Source of the DNA: Cloeon dipterum | Lineage: Eukaryota; Arthropoda; Insecta; Ephemeroptera; Baetidae | NCBI RefSeq assembly: GCF_949628265.1 | Contig: NC_088786.1 | Span: forward strand, 21,163,681 to 21,227,680 | Reading direction: 5' to 3' | Length of the DNA: 64,000 nucleotides | Shown here: piece after piece, positions 25,560 to 36,552 of the stretch | How positions within the stretch are numbered: position 1 is the first letter of the stretch | Layout: every line of letters starts with the position of its first letter | Notes under the pieces: model-generated | Databases searched by the model: none | What the model was told of the DNA's origin: nothing | The model's input: only the letters and a program-made list of their open reading frames with translations | Position numbers and translations under genes: made by a program

Positions 25560-28419
25560 ATGAAATTCTGGTGGCTGCTGCTGGTGGTGCTGTGCGTGCT
25601 CTCGCCCGTGCTGGCCGATGACAACTCCACCATCGAAGAAGATTACGGGCCCCTGAATGAGGACGAGGACGAGGAGGCCGACGCCACCGAGGATGACCTG
25701 CACCTCGAGAGCCAGGATGAGGAGAGTGACGGGGACTCGTACCACAACTGGTTCAACTCGTCCAAGTACAACATCTCGGTGATTGCGACTTGGCTGCAGA
25801 ATATACACTGCGTCAAGTGGGCCCCTCCGAACCACATGTACTTTCAAATGGCCAACACGTTCTTTTTCCTGTCGTACTTGGCGCCCAACGGCACCTACGG
25901 CATCCTCTACCTGAGGTGCACCCTGCTTGTCGGCTGTGCTTTGTTCGCCCTCTGGGGCTGGACAGTGTTGTGCTCGCTGGACGCTTTCCTCTGGAACGCA
26001 AACTTTGTTGCCATTAACTTTGTCCATGTCTGTGTTCTGCTGTACTATCTTCGTCCCATCAAATTCTCACGGGAGATAGAGGAGGTAGATCGAGTCATTT
26101 AGCTATATTTATTTCTTAAGCTCATGCTCTCTGTCATTTTGATTACAGGTGTACATGGCCCTGTTTTACCCTCTCAAAGTGTCAAGGCACCAGTTCAAAA
26201 AGGTGCTTGACTGCATGAAAGAAATCCGCTCACTCAGGTACCAAGAAGTGTATGCTCACGAGAAATCCACTAAAGTAGACAGCCTCTCCTTAGTTTTGTC
26301 TGGAAAGTATGTACTTCACGTTTTCCAACCTGAATTGCAACTAATTCTTACGATTTCCAGACTTGTCGTTTCGCAGAATGGTCGAGCCCTTCACATTGTA
26401 TTTCCTCATCAATTCCTAGACTCTCCAGAGTGGTTTGGAGTATCCACTGACGAGTACTTTCAAGTAAATTAAATTATTCTGATGTTACTAAAACCTATTT
26501 TAATGTGAAAAATTGCATGGCTCGCATTTTTGAGCGTCCATTTGCATGGTGACGTTAAAGGGTCGAGTGTGGGTTACATCATGTGCCTGCATTTTTTCAC
26601 TCTCATCCATTTCGATGACGAGTCAAATCGGATTTAGGAGGGTTGCAAAAGCTTTGGACATTTTCGTTCTCTGTTTTTGGGTCCTGGGCTGGACCCTATG
26701 GGTCTGGCGGGGCTCTATTGGGTCTCATACGATTCCCCTCAACGAGTTCCTCTAGATCGTGTATGGTTTTTTGATTTTATGTTAATTTTTAGCAAAGTAA
26801 TTTCCAAACGTAATAATTTTAGAATTTCGTCACAATTTAAACGAAGTTATACTGACTTTGGGACTAAATAAGCACAGTGTAAAAATTTTGTGTCTGTTTG
26901 AAGGTGTCAATAACTGCCATGGAGGAGGCGCGAGTTCTGCTTTGGCATCGGGACAAGTTGAAGCTGAGCATAATCACCGACCAGTTCCTGCAGGCAGTGT
27001 TTGATCACATCCTGGGCCGTGACGTTGTCAAAAAACTGATGCAGGTATCGGTGCGTTGAATTCTTACTCTCATTTCTTTTTAAATATCCACATCTGCTGT
27101 GCTTTTGGATCTCTTTTGGAATAATTTTTGAGAGAAAATACTTTTTCGCTGATCAAGCTTTTGCTGCGCGCGGAGAAATTTGCATGTCAAGAGAGGCTAT
27201 AAAATTAATTAAATTGTTTCCCAACACTTTTCGCTGAGCATGCCGTCACTGCATTTTGTCAATGATGCATCATGGGGACAATGGCAAATTGATGTTCCCA
27301 GGTTAGTGAGACAATGGCAGCCAGCAATAATGGCAATTTACCCAACAATTTTGATGACGCTGAGGACAAACCTATGCTGCTGATCAAAAAGCCCGGCGAC
27401 GGCCCTGGCATTTCTGCGCTGATCAACAGGCAGATCCAAGGTATCCATTCGCACACTCCCCACACTTCTTGGCAGTTGGTTGCGCTCCACATTCTTCTTT
27501 ACATTTTTGTCTTTCAATTTTTGCCTATGGCGCAACGTTCCGAGCGGAGCAAACTTGGAAACTGTGTCATTCAAAGTTGATTTGATAAGAATTTTAGAAA
27601 TCTCTTCGGCATCAGCGTCTTTCCTTTCATTATTTCTTGTTTGTTTGAACGCAATGCAGGTTTGCCTAGGATAAAGTATTATTACTATGGTAAGTTCCAA
27701 AATTCCCCGCCGCATGATCTGGACGAAAATATTCCGCATGCGCTCTTTTGGTGTTTCTTGCATTTTTATTTTTGTCGTTGGACACTATCGGCTTAAATAA
27801 TTATGCTCCTTTATGATTTCCATTTAGCTATAAAATGAAAATCAATGAATATTAATTCATATTCACTGAGAAGTCTCCAGAGGGTTGAGTGCGCATGTGT
27901 TTCAAGCAACTATATTTCTGGTAGGCTGCCAAAACCATGAAATATTAAACTCAAAAGATATTAAATATTTGTCGTGGTCGCGGCCGTAGGAAAGTGTTTT
28001 TTTAGGTAAAATTCTCTTTCAATCTTAGCAAGTAATATTTCATAGAAAAAAAATAATTTTACCGTCAAAGTCTAAATTCCATTTAGTCGCTTTGCGGGCA
28101 GTATTGGAATTAAAACTCTTTAAATGAGTTTTCTTTGAACAATATAATAAATCATTTTGCGGGAAACAAGGTTAGTTTTAAAGCGGCTTTAATTCTTTTT
28201 GTAACTTGCAAGCAGCTTTTGTTTCCATGTGTAAATTACCACGGAACTTTGCTTGTGTATTATTTACATTTTGCTTTGTATCTGTATGTTTTTTAATCGG
28301 TGGAGGACACAACACTAAACTTTGCAGCTTATTCTTGACTTTGTTATGTTGCAGCCGCAGACCCTAATGCCTGGAGACTAGGCCGCATCGAGGAAACCGA
28401 CCACGAGACAACCGTGTGA
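25560..28419 (+). CDS. bves: Popeye domain-containing protein (bves/POPDC)
   Basis: Exons 25560-26084, 26149-26306, 26361-26463, 26904-27044, 27302-27440, an optional 27660-27689 and 28355-28419 join in frame: 386 residues with the 30-nt microexon, 376 without. The N-terminus is hydrophobic and signal-like, followed by an acidic stretch with N-glycosylation sites (NST, NSS, NIS), then transmembrane segments and the cytoplasmic Popeye domain. The cAMP-pocket signatures are present: DSPEW and FQVSITA. POPDC proteins are membrane cAMP-binding effectors in muscle and other excitable tissue that modulate partners such as potassium channels. The protein ends in ETTV, which fits a class I PDZ-binding motif. 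The family assignment is firm; the use of the microexon and a PDZ partner are inferences. Confidence 0.9.
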
Positions 28420-29157
28420 CCCTAGACTGGGCAGCAAGTCAATTCCAACGCAATCTCGCCCTGGCACAACTAACTTTCATACATAATGCGTTAACTCTCT
28501 CACTTCTGTGCTCCATTTTCTCGAAAGTGATATTTAAACTACCAAAATATTTTGTCACAATTTAATTAATTTTATTAATAGACCTTTTTTAATCTCTAGG
28601 TTAAGAATAATTTAAAATCTAATGACTGATTTTGCATATATTTAAATTCATTGATTTTCTTAAAGATTTTCTACGTGCAGATACTTAAACGTATATAAAT
28701 ATATTGTTACATTTCAATGTACTAAAAAATGATCTTAAAAGATTTATTTGTTTGGCGCCACGCTGTGGGTGCTCTGTGACTATTCCTTGACAAGTGACGT
28801 TGGTCTCACAACAAAATGTGTGCCTTTCCTGTAATCAATCAACTGATGTAAACTATGCTGCTTTGTTTTGTAACCTCCCACATTGTTTGGCGTTGCATAA
28901 CAGGGATTTAACAATCTTAATGTAACTCTAGTGAATATTAAGCCCACCTGACCTGTCGAGCGAGCGCCCTCGGCAAGTGTGTAATCTGCTTGGGTTTATT
29001 CCCATTTTAATAAAGTCGTCACTACCTAACATATTAATGTACTTCTGTGTTTTCATCATGTAAACATCACTGAACGTTATTATCGCGTGTCGTTTATTCA
29101 ATAGCAAAATGGAGAAATGCGAAACTAAGTAATTGACAGAGAAAGCAGACTTGCGGG
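28420..29157. other. Convergent 3' region between bves and Zmpste24
   Basis: AT-rich untranslated and intergenic DNA between two genes that end towards each other. An AATAAA lies on the minus strand near 29090-29100, suitable for the Zmpste24 transcript. Nothing else was seen. Confidence 0.6.
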
Positions 29158-31150
29158 TCAGTTTGATTTTGGTTTCCCAAGCTTCTTGATGGCGGCCATC
29201 CTCTCCAGGAGGGGAGGGTGCGAGTGGTGCCACGCAGAGTAGAGCCAGTCGTTTTGCGGGAAAGAGAGGTTGTCCTTGTTGAGTTTGATCAGAGCGTCAC
29301 ACAGCTCCTTGCCCTTTTTCATGTGCACTGCAAACTCGTCCGCTTGGAATTCAAAGTGGCGGCTCAGGCACGTCAAAACGCAGCCAAGCACCTGCAGGAA
29401 ATTAATGTTACTTTCCATCCTGGTGCAAATTTGTTTGGGACATTACAGCATTATAAGGCGAGAAGATGTACTGGAGGACGATAACCATGCCAACCAGGAC
29501 GGGTTTTTCTGACAGGAATCCAAAGGCTCGGTACATTGGTTCGTACTGGCTGAAGAATCCAAAAGCGGCAAACATCAAGAACAAGTTGACCTGGGAACAG
29601 GAAGGGCAAAAAATTTTATGTGAAATGTGAGTCTGATTGACTCTGTAAAGGTTTCACCAATTTTGCAATGCGTAAAAAAACCAACAGGGGCTGTTTGACC
29701 AATAAGACTTTGAGATATCTTGCCTGAAGAAATTCTAATAGGAAAATTTTAAATGTTTGTGAACAAAATCAATGACATAAAATTATTATTTGGACATTAA
29801 ACAGCAACTTCTGCACTGTCAAAAGGGTACAAACTGACAGGACTTCTTCTAAAATTGTCTCTAGTTTTGGATTTACTTTTTACTTACAAGGCAAGATTCA
29901 GAATTTGCATTAAAAAGTCGAGTAATGTTTAAAAAATCCAAATACCTGCATGATGATGACATTCTTTGCAACATGGTTGAGTTGCCAGTGTCCAAGTTCA
30001 TGAGCCAACACAGCGAGCACTTCTTCATTGCTGCAACCCTTCTTTTCACCCTCCTCTTTAGGTTCCTCGTCCTTCTTATCCTCTGGCGTGTAGTCCTTCA
30101 GGAGAGTATCAAACAACACGATGCGCTTGTTCTTGAAGAATCCGTAAAAATAGGCGTTGCTGTGCACTGACCTCTTTGAGCCTGCACTAAAAATTTAGTC
30201 CAACTAAATTTAAATTAAATAGAACAAACCTTCGACGACGTAGAGCTTGTAAAGAGGGAAGTCGATGCTCTTGGCGAGGGCCTCGATGCTGGACCTCAGC
30301 TCACCCTCAGGAAGCGGCGAGTACTTGTCAAAGAGGGGGGCAATGAAGTCTGGATAGATGGTCATGAGGAAGAAGATGACCATGGTGGCGAATCCCCATA
30401 AGTACACGAAGAAGAACTTGCCGCCCCAGTGGACAATGCCGACAAGTCCGGCCACAAGAGGCAGGGAGATCAGTTGTCCGACGAAAAACGATTTGATTTG
30501 GTCCTTGATAAAGAAGCCGGGGGTCTGCTTGTTGAAGCCATGCTTCTCCTCAAGCACGAAGGTGCTGTAAACGGTGAATGGCATTGCAATCACGACGTTC
30601 ATCAAGTTCATTATCAGCATGAACGCCATGCTGACCTGAATCTCCGACTCAGGGTTCAGTCCGACTTGGACCAACAGAAGCTTGGCCTGGGTCCAGAAAA
30701 TCTTGAACCCATTCAAGAGGACAAATGCCTGCCAAAAAAAATGTTGGTTTGAATTTTAATTAAAAGTATTTACATACCGTTCCAATGATAGTGGTGATGA
30801 TTCCCTTGATCAAACCAAAGTTGCTTTTGTCCAAAGCGTAGACTCTTGCTTTTGTGTAAGTTTCATCTGGAAGGATACCTTTAAGCTCTTGCGGAACAGT
30901 CACTTTTTTGCAGTACACTGAGTGCTGAAAATGAGTTTTTGTCAAAATTGGGAATCAGAGGTACATTCTGCCGTATTTACTTGAGAAATGAGAGCATGAG
31001 ACACAGATGAATCGCAAAATATGTATTATGAAAACAAATGCAATAACTTGCCTGTCTCCGAGCCAAATACAACTCCCACAAGTACTCCAGAATTTGAAAT
31101 GTGAGGATAGCCCATAATAGCTGATTTTCTTCTAATCTAAAATCCAGCAT
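29158..31150 (-). CDS. Zmpste24: CAAX prenyl protease 1 (Ste24/ZMPSTE24)
   Basis: Six minus-strand exons (31150-31052, 30924-30778, 30728-30230, 30181-29946, 29590-29447, 29391-29158) give 452 residues, close to the human 475. This is a multi-pass ER/inner nuclear membrane zinc metalloprotease that removes the last three residues of prenylated CAAX proteins and cleaves farnesylated prelamin A or a-factor. Visible family marks are [25 protein letters not shown], the zinc motif HELGH (in [13 protein letters not shown]), the downstream FEFQADEFA with the third zinc ligand, and HSHPPLLER near the end. The charged loop before HELGH is shorter than in the human protein. The first intron appears to use a GC donor (CAG|GCAAGT), the only junction that keeps frame. 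The call is secure. Confidence 0.97.
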
Positions 31151-31756
31151 TTTGACGTTGATTATTTTTGGTTCTGGAAACAAACAGACACAAATATTTA
31201 GTATAATGCCGACACTACAAAGATGCATCTGAGAAGTCATACAGGAACCATTTACATAAAATAATATGATTGTTATAAAACAGTACGATCACACACCTTA
31301 CTTCTTGTTTTGAAAAGGAAAAAGGCAATAATTTTTATCCACCGCAATCAAACTTCCTTTTCCTTGAACCGCACGTTATCTGTGTATGAAAATGAAAATA
31401 GATTACGTTTAAAAACAATCAAACAGATGTGCTGTATTCTTGTGCTGTCAACTATTGGGCCAGCCCGAAGAACAACACGTCCTTTTAAAATTGCACCGGT
31501 CACGCCCAGGTCACGCCCCTTTCCTGTGTTTTCGTCCCGTCTTTGGTATGTACTGGTATCGTCTCTTTTGAGTCTTGCAAAAATACAGAAACGAACTATA
31601 GTAAATTTAATTAAATATAAATAACGATAATTATGAAGACTGCTTTTTTCAAAGGGAAAATTGAAAAATTTTAGAGCTTTGGCATTTTAATAATTCGTGT
31701 ACGAATTTTCAATATATTATGCCATAATATTATGTGCACTTGATAATGTTATTTAA

Positions 31757-32234
31757 AGGCCCACTTTGACGAAAATTTTGAGCACACGAATCGATTCCTG
31801 AGGGTCGAATTAGGTAACTTTGATATTTTTACCGATTAAAAAGTTCAGCGTGACGTGCGTAGCACTCGCGGAACCTTTTTTGCCGCCAAATAATATGAAC
31901 CTTTTTTGCGCGAACTACGCATGCGTCAGACCTGGTGGGGCGGCCGGCCAGCCGACGCAAATGGAGAGGGGGAAATAAATGTGCTTTCCATTTCCATCTT
32001 GTCAGCAGGCGAGCGGCGAGAGAAAATAATGTGCGTCTGCCGGCCGGCCGCCCCACCAGATCTGACGCATGCGTAGTTCGCGCAAAATAGGTTCATATTA
32101 TTTGGCGGCAAAAAAGGTTCCGCGAGTGCTACGCACGTCACGCTGAACTTTTTGGTCGGTAAAAATATCAAATTTACCTAATTCGACCCTCAGGAATCGG
32201 TTCGTGTGCTCAAAATTTTCGTCAAAGTGGGCCT
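31757..32234. mobile_element. Palindromic MITE, copy 1 (TTAA-flanked)
   Basis: This 478-bp element has two inverted arms of about 203 bp (31757-31959 and 32032-32234) around a 72-bp loop. It begins AGGCCCACTTTGACG, ends with the reverse complement, and is flanked by TTAA on both sides (31753-31756, 32235-32238). TTAA is the piggyBac target, but because the ends are palindromic a TA target is also possible. A nearly identical copy sits at 52157-52628. It has no coding capacity and lies about 110 bp upstream of the GSKIP-like start codon. Confidence 0.9.
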
Positions 32235-32342
32235 TTAAGGCCAAAACGATTTTTTGTAATAGAGCATAATTATTTACATTAATTCCTTTTTGTGTTGTTT
32301 ATTTCAATTCAAAAACTGAATTTGTTTTATCATTCAGGGGTC

Positions 32343-32705
32343 ATGTCCTGTGAAGATACGGAAACTGTGCTGGACGCGGATCAGTGGGTGAAGGAGGCGG
32401 AGGACCACATACATGATGTACAGCAGCATGTCAATAACCTGGAAGTGTCAAAGAAGCTGGGCAGCACTAACTCTGGGGTTTACCTGAATATGGAAACATT
32501 GGAAGGCACGCTATTCTGCATTTTCTTGTCTGCCAGTGGTCTCCAAGTTGTTTCGACTTCATTGGATGAAAGAAATCTTCAAAGTGAAAATGACGAAACG
32601 TTTGAAACGTTTCACGCCCTTTTGGACAAATTGAGTCCTCTGTACACTAAATCATTTGCTGGTGAACTTCAAAGGAAACTGATGGGCTTATTGGAACACC
32701 AATGA
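32343..32705 (+). CDS. Gskip: GSKIP-like protein (GSK3B-interacting protein domain)
   Basis: A single coding exon of 120 residues from ATG 32343 to TGA. A splice acceptor just before it (TTATCATTCAG) suggests a 5' untranslated exon upstream, and this start fits better than an earlier in-frame ATG that would lie inside the intron. The sequence matches the GSKIP domain: an acidic N-terminus with KEAEDHIHDVQQHV, then VYLNMETLEG, a GLQVV segment and a C-terminal FHALLDKLSPLY helix. In vertebrates GSKIP binds GSK3-beta and anchors PKA regulatory subunits. An AATAAA about 115 bp after the stop fits its poly(A) site. The family call rests on these motifs in order and on length. Confidence 0.85.
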   Translation: MSCEDTETVLDADQWVKEAEDHIHDVQQHVNNLEVSKKLGSTNSGVYLNMETLEGTLFCIFLSASGLQVVSTSLDERNLQSENDETFETFHALLDKLSPLYTKSFAGELQRKLMGLLEHQ

Positions 32706-33064
32706 TTTCTTGTTTTAACACACAAGTTCAAAAACTTCCAAGTGATAAGAGGTGCAGCACAACTCAAGTGATGGACAAACACTATTGAGGAGTCTTGTAA
32801 TGGTTCAGTTTTATTTGCAATAAATACATTTGCTATGGAAACGAATTTTTTCAACTTAACGTTAGGTTTCTTATTCTTATTTCTATAAAAAGGAACCCCA
32901 AGAATTCCAATTAAGTCAGCCACCGTACTTGAAACCATTTAATATTAGAAGAATCATTGGCGACAAATTTTGTACCTATAACATTTCCCTCTTTAGAAAA
33001 ATTGCTGGAATTATAATATATTCTACAAAGATATAACGCTTTTAACAGCAATTCCTTGACCATA

Positions 33065-35662
33065 TTAGTCCGTTTCATCAATCACCTGGAAAGATAATAA
33101 ACATTATTTCCCATTACTCTTCCTGCCTATGAGTAAACTTACTTTTTGGATGAATCCTTTGATCACATCCTTGTACTTGGTGATGTCTGCATTTGGGAAA
33201 TGATCATATACCTCCTGGCACAGCGATTTCATGGTTGCTGTGTGGAGGTCAGCAGATTTAGTCAAATTGACTGTGTACTTCTCCAGCTCCTCAAGCTGTT
33301 AAAATTTGGAAAATTAGCTCAGATCTAAAATAGATTTTCCAGATGTGTACCGAAGGATTTTTTTCCTCCTTGGCAGCAGTCCTTTGTTCATTTTCTTCCT
33401 CAGAATGTTCACTTTCAGCTTTTACTTCCTTGGGCTTCACCTTCTAAGAACCAAGATGTAATTAAAAAATAATACAAATTAAATCAATTCAACCTTATTG
33501 TTAGCCTTGGTCTTCCTTTTAGGCGAAGCCTTTTTCTTGGCAGGGGACTTCCTCTTCTTCTTCTTTGTTTTCTCACTGTCTGAATCCTCACTCTCTTCAG
33601 ACTTTTCCTCCTCGCTCTCATCCTTTTCCTCCTTAGCTGGCTGTTCAGTCTGCTCATTAACATTTTCTTCCTCATCGGCATCCGATTCCTTTTCCTCATC
33701 AGACTCAACCTTGGCCTTCTTCTGAGCTGGTTTTCGATCTCTCTTGGTTTTCACCATTTTCTCTTCCTCAGATTCAGACTCCACTTTGTCCTCTTCATCG
33801 TCCAACTCCTTATAATTCACCTTTGCTTTCACGGCAGCACGCTTGCTCTTAGGCTTCCCATCTACAGGCTCTTTCTTGGTCTTCTGTGGTGACCTCCGAC
33901 CTCTCTTTGCTGGTTTTTCCTCCTCTGATTCTGAATCCTTATCGTCTTCAGATGATGGTACAACCTTGGATTTCTTAGGGGCTGGCTTACGTCCCCTCTT
34001 GGTAGCAGGCTTATCTTCCTCTTCGCTAGACTCAGTATTCTTGTCAGAGTCATTGCTTTTGACATTTTTAGCTTTCTTCTTGGGTGGAACGACCTCTTCT
34101 TCTTCAGAATCAGACTTAGTCTTCCTCTTCTTGCTTGTGTCCTTCTTTTCAACCTTAGGCTTCACTTCTTCCTCCTCCTCACTGCTATCTTCATCAGTTG
34201 ACACCTCTGAAGTGCTTGTGGCAGACTTCTTTCCCTTCTTCTTCGAGCCAGCAGTAGTAGATTTGCGCTTTAAAGCCTTACGAGCTTTCTTCTCTGCAGC
34301 TTTCTCGACAAAGGGGCGATGTTCAACTGGCTTCATCATGAAATCCAAGATGCTCTGAACGAGTTTTTCTTTGGGAAGTGATTGCTTCAGGCCAAAGATC
34401 TTGCAGACAAGGCTCAAAACCTTTTTATCATTCCTGAAAATTATAATCAGTGGCATGTAGACGTGATAATCAATACTAACTTTTTGAGAATCTCCAGTTT
34501 CTTGGTATACTGCTCTGATGAAGTTGAAAAATCAAAGCCTCTGAACTGTCGGAGGTTCTTTTTGATGAAATTGCCCTTGCCAGCCCTGTTGAAGCACAAC
34601 TTGTGCAAAAATTTCAGACTATCAGAGTCTGTCTTTGTCAGGATCTTGTTGACCGAAAATATATCTCCAAGAGCAGTCCCTTTTCCCTCAGGGATGACCA
34701 CAGCTTCATCTTTTGGAGTTTTGACGCTGGCATTAAGGACCTCTGAGAATCGCTGCACCTTTTTCCTCTCTCGATTGCCAGACATCTCAACAGGCTGCTC
34801 AAACAGTGGCTCTGAGATCAATCAAGATGAATTAATTGAATGTTGGATTTTTAATTAATTAATATAATGCATTACTTTGTTTCTCCTTAACTTCCTCTTC
34901 ATCTTGTTCAGACTCATCCTTTTCTTCCTTTTCATTTTTGGCCTTCTTCACTGCCTTAGAAGGTTTCGATTTTTCTGCACCTTCTTCCTCAGTGTCTTCC
35001 TTGATTTGCTTTGATGTTTTGTTTTTGTTCTTCGCTGACTTGGATTTCTTCGGGGAGCCTCCAAGCTTCGACTTGGTTTTCACCTCTTCCTCATCCTGAT
35101 CATTGCTTTCGTTAGATTTATCTTCCTCTTGGCTCTCATTGTCAGTAGCAGGTTTGTCATTGACCGCCTCGTCAGCTGATGCCTCAGCTTGCTTCAAAAC
35201 ATCGGAATCTTTTTCCACATTTTCGACGCCAGTGTTGCTTTCAGTTGTTGTTGAATTTTCCGAGTTCTCGCCCTGAATATGAAAAATTTTAGTACCACCT
35301 TTGAAATTTGCTGAGGAAGCGGCGATTAAGTAACTGCGTATAAGATAGACTTCTGCTCCCGATGAAACATTTTAGTGTTAAAAAATTGCTCAACAAATAA
35401 TGCAAGAATTAAAATTCAACCATTTGTCGGTAATTATTGACAATCACCGCTGCCAATAATTGTTACACACAAATGATTTGATGTACATACAGCACTACTT
35501 AGGTTGGAGAAAAAATGTTATGTAAGTATGTAATGCATGAAACTCAAAATGCCTCGTATGTATGATAAATTTGATCTAAATTATGAGAAAAAATCTAGGT
35601 GGACAGCAAATAGAACACGTAGAGTTTATCTAAGAATATAAAATACTCACTTCCGAAGTCAT
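33065..35662 (-). CDS. Dek: DEK chromatin protein
   Basis: Seven exons (35662-35651, 35272-34876, 34811-34481, 34433-33494, 33443-33351, 33295-33143, 33085-33065) give 648 residues. The first coding exon is only 12 nt (MTSE). An acidic and lysine-rich N-terminal region precedes the conserved pseudo-SAP/SAP core, with RERKKVQRFSE, GKGTALGDI, LHKLCFNRAGKG and QFRGFDF. A long stretch of alternating Glu/Asp/Ser and Lys clusters follows, then the C-terminal DEK domain (LEELEKYTVNL, DVIKGFIQKVIDETD). DEK is an abundant nuclear protein that binds structured DNA and histones and acts in chromatin architecture, splicing and transcription. It is longer than the human protein (375 residues), mostly because of the charged linker. 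The call is secure. Confidence 0.93.
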
Positions 35663-36552
35663 AATTCCAAATTGTTAACGTTAAAATTGCAGATTTCTAT
35701 CGAAATAGGCAGTCAGGAATTGAAGCAAACAACAGCGTGAATATTTTTAGCGGGAGTCAGCGGAATTAAGCGCGAAAGTGGCAGCCAATCAAAACAATGA
35801 AGAACTCGAGGTAAACCAGTAGGTTTAAAAAATGGCGGTAAAATAAGCTTGTCCAACCTAAATACATACTATTAACCACTTTAAAAGGTTACAAATTTCA
35901 GTATTATATTATTCTTATTACACATATTTTATCCATTATTTGAAACATTTATTTAAATAGCCAACTAAACTAATTTGGTAGAACACTAAATAAATTTTAA
36001 TTTAGTCACTATCTATTGGAGTGTCAGGCAATTCGTCATTAGACGCATAATTTAAAACTTTCACCACGGGAAAGCGCCTGACAAATGCTAGAAACATCTC
36101 TTGACACATTTTGAGTACAGAGGTAATGCCATCCAGTTGGCAAAATGTTATAGTGAACCTTGGCTTATTCCATTGTAATTTAAGTTAAATTAAGTATTTT
36201 TATTTTCATCTATCAAAAGATTTCTTCAGAAGTTTAGTTTCCATAAAAAAATATCCATTTCTTTGAATTGTTATTATTTTTTTTTAAAAAAAATGCGCCT
36301 TGCGCCTTCCACAAAAAAAAGATATATTCAAAATTTTGAATAAGCTATCTCTATGGTTGCTCAAGAGAATAATGACACCACTAGGAAATTTGCAAAAATT
36401 ATATATTTCATACAGCCAGTCATGTTCAAATTTCCACAGTTTTTCGCTCAAAACTCATGCACGCGCCTAACATAAACTTAGTAGGACTGAGTAAGGTATT
36501 GGGTCGGAAGTTGGAATCCATGAACCTTGTATAATAATATTTACACAATGCT
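35663..36552. other. Intergenic region upstream of Dek and downstream of Wdtc1
   Basis: AT-rich DNA of about 890 bp holding the Dek promoter and the Wdtc1 3' untranslated region. No additional gene or bounded repeat was seen. Confidence 0.6.

Noticed and set aside
25461-26027. 188-codon minus-strand frame opposite bves exon 1
   Set aside because: The plus strand carries a conserved Popeye protein with matching splice sites; the antisense frame is a by-product of its GC-rich third positions.
33498-34358. Long plus-strand open frames opposite Dek
   Set aside because: They are antisense shadows of the Lys/Glu/Ser-rich Dek coding exon.
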